Assembly (NCBI GenBank): GCA_023231475.1
Contig: JALJEE010000685.1
Coordinates: forward strand, 29,430-93,429
Length of the DNA: 64,000 nt
DNA from: Seison nebaliae
Lineage: Eukaryota > Rotifera > Pararotatoria > Seisonacea > Seisonidae
Reading direction: 5' to 3'
In this document: piece by piece, positions 58,050 to 64,000 of the stretch
How the letters are laid out: each line of letters starts with the position of its first letter
Position numbering within the stretch: position 1 is the first letter of the stretch
Made by a program: the position numbers and the translations under genes
Notes under the pieces: generated by a model
What the model was told of the DNA's origin: nothing
The model's input: only the letters and a program-made list of their open reading frames with translations
The model's database searches: none

Positions 58050-58290
58050 GCGATTAAATCGATAAGTTTCGTTTTGCATTGTGATCGAGACTGAATATTT
58101 TTTGCCGCCAAACTCTTCTTCAGCGTCGTCCATATATTTTCAATCAATTTGGAGAATACGGCGGCCAATCTATTAATTCAAAATCTTTCGTTTTAAATAA
58201 ATAATTCAATTAGCGTGAACGGTGACAAGAAGAGTTGTCCTGAAAATTCTTTCTGCAAAGTGCTGCGGCCAATTTATTCTCTCGGTTGAA
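58050..58290 (-). mobile_element. Tc1/mariner transposase fossil
   Basis: Minus-strand remnant of the C-terminal half of a Tc1-type transposase. FQDNSSCH matches the family QQDNAPCH around the second catalytic Asp, and IDWPPYSPN matches the DWPPQSPDLNP motif about 20 codons later, with a decayed R-rich helix after it. Several stops and at least one frame change are present. The DDE third acidic residue and terminal inverted repeats are not recognisable, so this is an old, inactive fragment. Confidence 0.8.
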
Positions 58291-58630
58291 ACTACGAATA
58301 CCTCCTTAAATGCAGAAAAATTCTAACGCTATTATTTGTGAGAATTCACAATGATAGTTAAGAGAATAAAAAACGCTACGCTTTCAATCCTCATAAAATA
58401 AAACTTACAATTGTATGATCAGAACAATTAAATTACTACAAAGATAATTTTCTTCAAATTTGATTTCTATTTTTATTTCAGAAGATGAATATCCAATGGA
58501 AATTTTCATAAAAAATAAGATTACATATTCTGCAGGGAAAATAGTACCACTAATTATTTTCAGAAATTTAATTTAATTTGTTATCATTCTTGTTTAACAA
58601 TGTCATGGTGGCTTGACCAGTGTAGTAGGT
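58291..58630. other. Intergenic region
   Basis: AT-rich spacer between the transposase fossil and the Cys-rich gene; possibly further decayed transposon sequence. No coding signal. Confidence 0.4.
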
Positions 58631-59103
58631 TTAGCCTTTCAACATACTAATACATTGCCATGTTCCTGGACGATAAGCCATTTTCCTTTTTGTAAGTTTG
58701 GATAATAGATTGTCCTCTTTACTCGTTTGGAGACATTTGCTTGTTTTACGACATCCGCATGAAAAGAAACCCGGATATTTACAGGAAGCATTATCGGCGA
58801 TGTATGGCCGACAAATGTCTATATTTAAACAATCATAACGAATCATGTAAGAATTAAAAAGACATCCTAACTTTTATTTACCCATTTTTCGGGGTATAAA
58901 ACATCTCGTTTGCTCATTATATAAGGATTATAATTAGTAATACAACAATGATCTGTAGGGCAATCATGATTATCTTTACAAGTATTTGCACGGGACACTT
59001 GTACCTAAATAATATTTTTTAATCATTATTTTTCAACTTCTAAAGAAATACAAACGAAGGTCGTCAGACTCATACATATGAAGATAAATGAAATCAATTG
59101 CAT
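58631..59103 (-). CDS. Small secreted Cys-rich protein (colipase/astakine-like spacing)
   Basis: Secreted protein of about 129 residues. Exons (reverse) 59056-59103, 58903-59004 and 58631-58870. The signal peptide is MQLISFIFICMSLTTF. The next part, TCKDNHDCPTDHCC, has the C-x5-C-x4-CC spacing seen in astakine, prokineticin and related colipase-fold peptides. Later Cys fall in LGCLF, YDCLNIDIC, ASCKY, FSCGCRKTSKC and WQCISM. Intron 1 is 51 nt. Intron 2 as modelled is only 32 nt, shorter than any other here, but it starts GTT and restores the frame; another solution is possible. The family call is tentative. Confidence 0.5.
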
Positions 59104-59510
59104 CTTAAAAAACTTCTATGATTTTTTATCTTACGTTAGACCTCTAACTTTTATATTGAGATGTTGAATAAAGGTGTTAATTCATGGAAGCAGTTTATGG
59201 GAATGATACCTTACGAAATTCGTTAGTTTATGTAAAGTTAAAAGCAAATATTACCAAGTCGAGTAGAAATTAACTTGAAAAAATTTCTTTCATATCTTTT
59301 TTGTGTCTCCACCAACTGTTCTATACACTTCCTAATTATTAACATACTATAGAACTTCCTAAGGTGTTTTAACAATGTTTATTTCTATAATTGTTTAACA
59401 TTTCTTTACAACATGTTCAATATATTTAGGAATATTACATCTAACGAAATTTTCCGTTTAAATTGAAATATAGAAAGATTATCGATGAATTTAGTTTTTC
59501 CATAACATTC
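59104..59510. other. Intergenic region
   Basis: AT-rich spacer between two minus-strand secreted-protein genes. No gene. Confidence 0.5.
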
Positions 59511-59882
59511 TTACCAATCAATATCCATACCTACATTACCCTCATGTGTTCCCTTGACAGAGCCACCAGCCTTGCCTGTGGTATCGGATGATAAGCCAAA
59601 TTGGTTGTTGACAGTCCCTTCAACCGATTGTTTAGAAGTGAACCCTGATCCGAAAGATCCTTCAGATGCGAAAGCTGCCTTTATACCATTCCACATTTTC
59701 ATAACAAATCCGAGGATTTTCATAAGCATTCCACCACCTTCACTTTTCTCATTGGGCTGAAAATGAGAATTAATTAAAATTTTTCAAAATATCTTACGAC
59801 TAACATTATAAGGACCTGCTTCGACAATCGAAGTTGCACAGATAAAAGCAGCAAATATTGCGATCAATGATAAATATTTCAT
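59511..59882 (-). CDS. Short secreted peptide: amphipathic segment plus Gly/Ser-rich tail
   Basis: Unrecognised secreted protein of 107 residues. Exons (reverse) 59805-59882 and 59511-59756 across a 48-nt intron. The signal peptide is MKYLSLIAIFAAFICATSIVEA. The mature part begins GPYNPNEKSEGGG, followed by a likely amphipathic helix (MLMKILGFVMKMWNGIKAAFA) with Lys on one face. A Gly/Ser/Thr-rich region without cysteine follows (GSFGSGFTSKQSVEG, TGKAGGSVKGTHEGN), ending DIDW. This organisation resembles linear antimicrobial or cytolytic peptides with a glycine-rich tail (attacin-like in composition only). It lies among other small secreted-protein genes. Function is inference. Confidence 0.65.
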
Positions 59883-60442
59883 GATGAAGAATTGTAGATA
59901 AGAATAATCAAGTTTATTATATATAATATATCTTCCTTTCTACTAGATTTGTTTTATATACAAGAAGATAATTGGAAAATTATGATGCTAATTACAATTG
60001 ATGAAAATAATCAATTTCAGATAAAGGTTTTCACACTCCAATTTTATGATATTCCATTTGACTTCCACCTAACATAGAGAACCACCAAATGAGAATTCTA
60101 TGACTTGTTTATTTTTATTCAAAATTAAAGTTATTTGTCTCTGAAGTTTTTTCAAAACTCGAACTTTTTCAAATGTTCACGAAATTAATGTGCATATAAT
60201 TAAATTAAATTAAGATACAATGTATGTAGACATCATAACTTGATCATTAAATTTACAAAAGAAAAAATATTCGACTTGAAATGCTATTTTGTTTAATATA
60301 GCTCCTCCAAACTAATGAAACGGAAACATGCATATTAAGTAACGTAGTACAAAGTCGAAAAGAAAAATTAGTTTAAAATTAAGTAATCTTCCTAACATTC
60401 CCACGGACAAACTAAAATAGGTTCTTTAATCATTTGAATAAT
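59883..60442. other. Divergent promoter region
   Basis: AT-rich spacer between the minus-strand secreted peptide and the plus-strand TSP1-Kunitz gene. A TATA-like TATATATAATATAT run lies at about 59918-59931, 36-49 bp before the secreted-peptide start on its strand. No gene. Confidence 0.5.
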
Positions 60443-61930
60443 ATGAAGATTTTCATCTTCTTTCTATTCATCTCAATCAGGTTAATTCGATCTGCGGAAA
60501 AAGATGAAGTTACCGAAGTTTTGAGTGATGATTTCTCAGGCTATAAAGTCGATTTAACTTCCGGTTCTTCGATATTTGCCCAAAGTGATTTCGATCCGGA
60601 AGATGTTGACATGTCGCCAATACTACCAACTGAGGGTGATGTATTGGATGATGCATCTTATGACATTGGTGACCAAGTGAAACAAGAGAGTAATATGGAA
60701 AGAAGTTCATTCTTTTCCAGTTTAGATGGAACTCCTGATGAAATGACGGTACAATTAAAAATTGGTTTGAATGATAAAACTGTAATGGATGTTGAAGCGA
60801 TTGATCGTGGTTATCGAGATGGACCGAAACTGTTAATAGATCATGAAGCGAAGAACGGTTTATTGGAAAAGAAAATTTATGAACAAGTTAAACTGATTGA
60901 AATAATTCCAAATTAAATATCTAATTAAATAGTACTATCATTTATATGAATTAGTTTCCCAAAAGGGTTTCGTTGTTCATGATATTGTTCGATATCGAGG
61001 AAAGAAGAAGAAAACCACAGTTTATTCATTAAACATTCTTCTTTTTAATTTTATTTAAAGTTCATGACTATCCATTTACCAGGAGAAACGGTATCTGTAG
61101 TACCAGTACAATTCTTAACAGATAATTCAAACTCTGATGAAAGTGAAGAAGAAACGAAAGAAGCATCCCGATATGCAGTCATGAGATCCTCCATGACAAT
61201 GCCATCAGTGTTTAAGAGGAAGAAAGAAGCGAAAAGGAAAAGAAAAATGAAAAGAAGACGAAATCGTCGTAAAAACCGAAAAGGTAAAAATCGACACAAT
61301 CGACCAAAACGATCAACTGAAGATATTGAAGCAGAGAATGAAGAAGACAAAATTGAACTGCCGATTGGTGGCTTTTGGAGTAAATGGATAAAAGATAAAG
61401 GTTTTTTTTTTATTTGTTAAACTATGTTTGGAAATAAAAAATTGTGATTGATACTCAGGTTGCAATCTACAATGTGGGAAAAATACAAAATTTTTCAAAT
61501 GGAGATACGTCAAAACTATTATGCCGTCACCTGATGATGTTTTAATAACTGATCGACCAGTTGTTAATTCAGCAACAATTTTCCATAACGTTCAAAAATT
61601 GAAGTTGCAAACTTCACCTTTTATTATCCAAATGAAATCGGTGAAGTGTAAAGTGCGAAGGAAATGTCGGAAACCGATTAGATCTCATCAAAATAGACGT
61701 TTAAAAGAACTACTAAATTTTATTTAAATATTCGTAAATATCTTCCATTGTTAGGTAAATGTCGATTGACACCCAATGTTGGAATAAAGAAAATATGTCA
61801 CGAGAACTTAGTGCGATATTTTTATGATTACAAATCGAACAAATGTAAAAAATTTAAATATTCCGGATGTGGTGGTAATGGCAATCGATATGCGTCAAAG
61901 AAAGAATGTCGTTCAAGATGTCGCACATGA
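60443..61930 (+). CDS. Secreted TSP1-like / Kunitz protein with basic furin-type site
   Basis: Secreted protein of 417 residues. Exons 60443-60886, 60966-61019, 61061-61400, 61459-61698 and 61755-61930. The start at 60443 gives a signal peptide (MKIFIFFLFISIRLIRSA). The N-terminal 190 residues are acidic and unassigned. A very basic stretch (KRKRKMKRRRNRRKNRKGK) ends in RPKRS, a furin-type site. A thrombospondin type-1-like segment follows (FWSKWIKDKGCNLQCG, ...CKVRRKC). The last exon is a Kunitz domain (CRLTPNVG...FYDYKSNKCKKFKYSGCGGNGNRYASKKECRSRC) with six cysteines. At the P1 position after the second-to-last conserved Gly, a Lys-Lys-Ile replaces the usual C-K/R-A. TSP1 plus Kunitz recalls papilin and F-spondin relatives of the extracellular matrix. 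Confidence 0.78.
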
Positions 61931-62001
61931 GAATTCATTAAAAATTAATAAATTTTATTATTCGAATTAATTAATTTAGATGATGATTTTTTCTTGTGAT
62001 T

Positions 62002-63348
62002 TTAACACACTAAATATGGTGGTCGATCTAACGTGATTCCATATCTATTTTTGAGAACTTTTGAAAGAATTTCCATTGATAAAATTTTTGTTTTTTCTTC
62101 CTTTTTTCCAATTTTCTTTTCTTTTTCCGATTTCGAATCGTTATCATCTGTACCTTCTTCGTCTTCTTTTCCTTCCTCTTTATTCGTTCCACTACCATTC
62201 GAACTATGTCCCTCATAATATCTCCACGAATCAGATATGATGTCAGTTATAAACTTTTGTGTACATAATGAGAGAAGTTTCAACACTCGAACATCTTCTG
62301 CTTTAATTCCATTTCTGATCGCTGCTTTTCGAACAAAATCCACTGGAATCTTTATGGGAAAAATAATTTTTGTAAAAAATTTATAAACAATTTTTAAAAA
62401 ATTTGATTTCAAATGAATTTAAAATTAATGAAGTAAATGGAAAGACTATGAAGAAATTCTTTAAAAATTTCGACAAAATTCAATGTAAAAATTGTTCGAA
62501 GAAAGAGTAGTGGTTAATGAGAAGAAGATTCTAACTGTTGGATTAATATATTTCAACTTTTGCGTTATCGAATGAATATCGAAATATTCATTGTTGTAGA
62601 CTCTTTGTTGTTTCTTCGGTGTAAAACTTTCAGAAGGAGGAGGAGGAAGAGGAAGTGAACGTTTCGAATTAAACTGATTCATTTTCAATGATTCATTCCC
62701 ATTTTGATTATTGAAATTTGATTTTAAATTACTTTGATGATCATTAAATTGTTGTTGTTGTTGAACTTTATTCACTACATGATTATATCTAACAGAATTC
62801 TCCATTACATTATTGACAACAGGTAATCGATGGCGAGTATCATTAGACGGTACGCGAGATGATGTATTCATTCTTGAATTAATTGAATGATGAGGAACAT
62901 ATGGATTGTCTTGAATATTATTCATAGGTGGTCGATTTGTATGTAAGTGCTGGAGCGAGATGTTATTACCATTAAACATATGACCAGGGAAAGTAGGACG
63001 CATATTGGAATTTGGATGGAACAATTTTGGATCCACATTCATAGAATTCATATTTGAATGTGGCGTTTGTTGTCCAGATGGTATGGAATATGGCGAATGG
63101 TGATTATTATAATTGGCATTTGATGATCCCATGTTATTGGGATTACCACCAGTAGAATAATATTCAGCCACAAACCGATTAGGAGGTATACCTCTCATAC
63201 CCATATCCATATTACGATTAGGATTATTATCGTTGTTGTTATTGGCATTTGATATAACATGATTCGACGATGATTGTTGTTGATGAGGTAATGGATCATT
63301 CGTCCGATATGGCATATTCATATTATTATTACGTCCGTTATGATTCAT
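62002..63348 (-). CDS. TAF10: TAF10, TFIID/SAGA histone-fold subunit
   Basis: General transcription factor subunit shared by TFIID and SAGA, nuclear. Exons (reverse) 62536-63348 and 62002-62349 across a 186-nt intron, the longest coding intron in the window; 386 residues. The C-terminal histone fold matches the family: KLKYINPTIPVDFVRKAAIRNG, KLLSLCTQKFITDIISDSWRYYE, LSMEILSKVLKNRYGITLDRPPY. An acidic/Lys insert of about 45 residues sits between helices 2 and 3. The N-terminal 240 residues are Asn/Gln/His/Pro-rich and disordered, much longer than in human TAF10 (218 residues in all). Confidence 0.9.
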
Positions 63349-64000
63349 TCTATTTTATTACAATTAATTCGATTAAGTTAATTAATTTCAATCTCAGCTA
63401 CTTTTTTACATTTACTTTTCATTTCATTTCCTTTTTAGTGTAAAAAAAATTAATTTTACTGAATGATTTATTGAAATGAAATGGAATATGAAATATGAAT
63501 TTCGTTCACCTATTTTTAAGGAATTCAATTTATGGACAATATCGTTACATAGAACTGTCCTCTACAAAATTTTTATATAGAATTACGATCTGTCCCCCAA
63601 TCCATCATTCGTCGAAGTTTAATAATATAACAATGATATTAATATATGAAAACAAACATTCCAAAATTTCATATTTTATTTATTTCTTGTCAATTTTAGG
63701 CAGTAAATTTTTTAAAAAATCGAAAATATGAAGAAATAGAATGACCATTGAAATTCCCGATTGATCATTTTCAATATCTATCTTTAAATAATATAATCAG
63801 ATTCATGGAATAGAAACTTAATTTAAGAACGAGAATGTAGAAGAATATTCAGATGTTTAAATTTGCCTTAAAGTGTTTAAACTTCAGTTCAGTTTCAATT
63901 GGTTTCATTTGTTATTTTGAATATTTGATTTGGAAATTTTAAAATAATCGAAATAGAATTTTGTAGAAATTTGAAAATTGAAACATTTGAGAAGAATTAT
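63349..64000. other. Intergenic region at right edge
   Basis: AT-rich; TAF10 promoter. A 78-codon frame (63495-63731) has no support. Nothing else seen. Confidence 0.5.

Noticed and set aside
63495-63731. 78-codon frame at the right edge
   Set aside because: No family feature and AT-rich chance composition; could be re-examined with the sequence beyond 64000.

Overview
The window looks like nuclear DNA of a small, compact animal genome, most probably an acariform mite or a similar arthropod. It is AT-rich and carries about 34 genes in 64 kb on both strands. Introns are tiny (mostly 39-63 nt). The content is ecdysozoan: a CBM14 chitin-binding domain, an i-type lysozyme fold, Kazal and Kunitz proteins, an amidated-neuropeptide precursor, an intron-containing tRNA-Tyr and arthropod-type calmodulin. 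The species cannot be fixed from sequence alone. Exon models were built by hand from reading frame, GT-AG signals and family alignment. They use 56 coding introns, of which 55 begin GTT and one GTA. Metazoan donors normally read GTA or GTG, so this is the most striking genome-level feature.

Layout. 1-5.6 kb: TMEM63 mechanosensitive channel (cut by the window edge), gamma-secretase subunit APH-1, Ran exchange factor RCC1. 6.0-9.0 kb: a secreted saposin-like protein, a VWC/poly-Thr/Cys-rich secreted protein on the minus strand, ribosomal protein uS10/RPS20. 10.6-17.5 kb: a divergent cadherin, then a secreted Frizzled-CRD-like/EGF/chitin-binding protein with an 18-copy nonapeptide repeat. 17.7 kb: tRNA-Tyr. 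18.6-20.8 kb: a tandem pair of paralogous single-pass membrane proteins of unknown function. 21.2-28.6 kb, all minus: GAK/auxilin kinase, a tail-anchored unknown, a tetraspanin, an orphan histone H2B. 29.1-29.6 kb: a neuropeptide precursor with five copies of F(M/I/V)P(N/S)GHF-amide. 33.3-37.2 kb: HPDL and a divergent class A GPCR. 37.9-40.1 kb: mitochondrial HSP70 with a heat-shock element upstream. 41.5-44.7 kb: a double-Kazal protein, a broken minus-strand gene remnant, and a divergent USP-like protein. 44.7-48.1 kb: gene-poor, with a minisatellite and direct repeats. 48.1-55.3 kb: Bax inhibitor-1, coatomer zeta, calmodulin, a TRPA/painless-like channel. 56.2-64 kb: an i-type lysozyme lacking both catalytic acids, a Tc1/mariner fossil, a Cys-rich secreted protein, a short amphipathic/Gly-rich secreted peptide, a TSP1-Kunitz protein and TAF10.

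The genes are a housekeeping/secretory mixture with no operon-like logic. Recurrent themes are secreted Cys-rich effectors, membrane signalling proteins and ER/Golgi trafficking. The best candidates for new biology are the GTT splice-donor bias, the GHF-amide precursor, the tandem membrane-protein pair, the non-catalytic lysozyme and the repeat-bearing chitin-binding scaffold.
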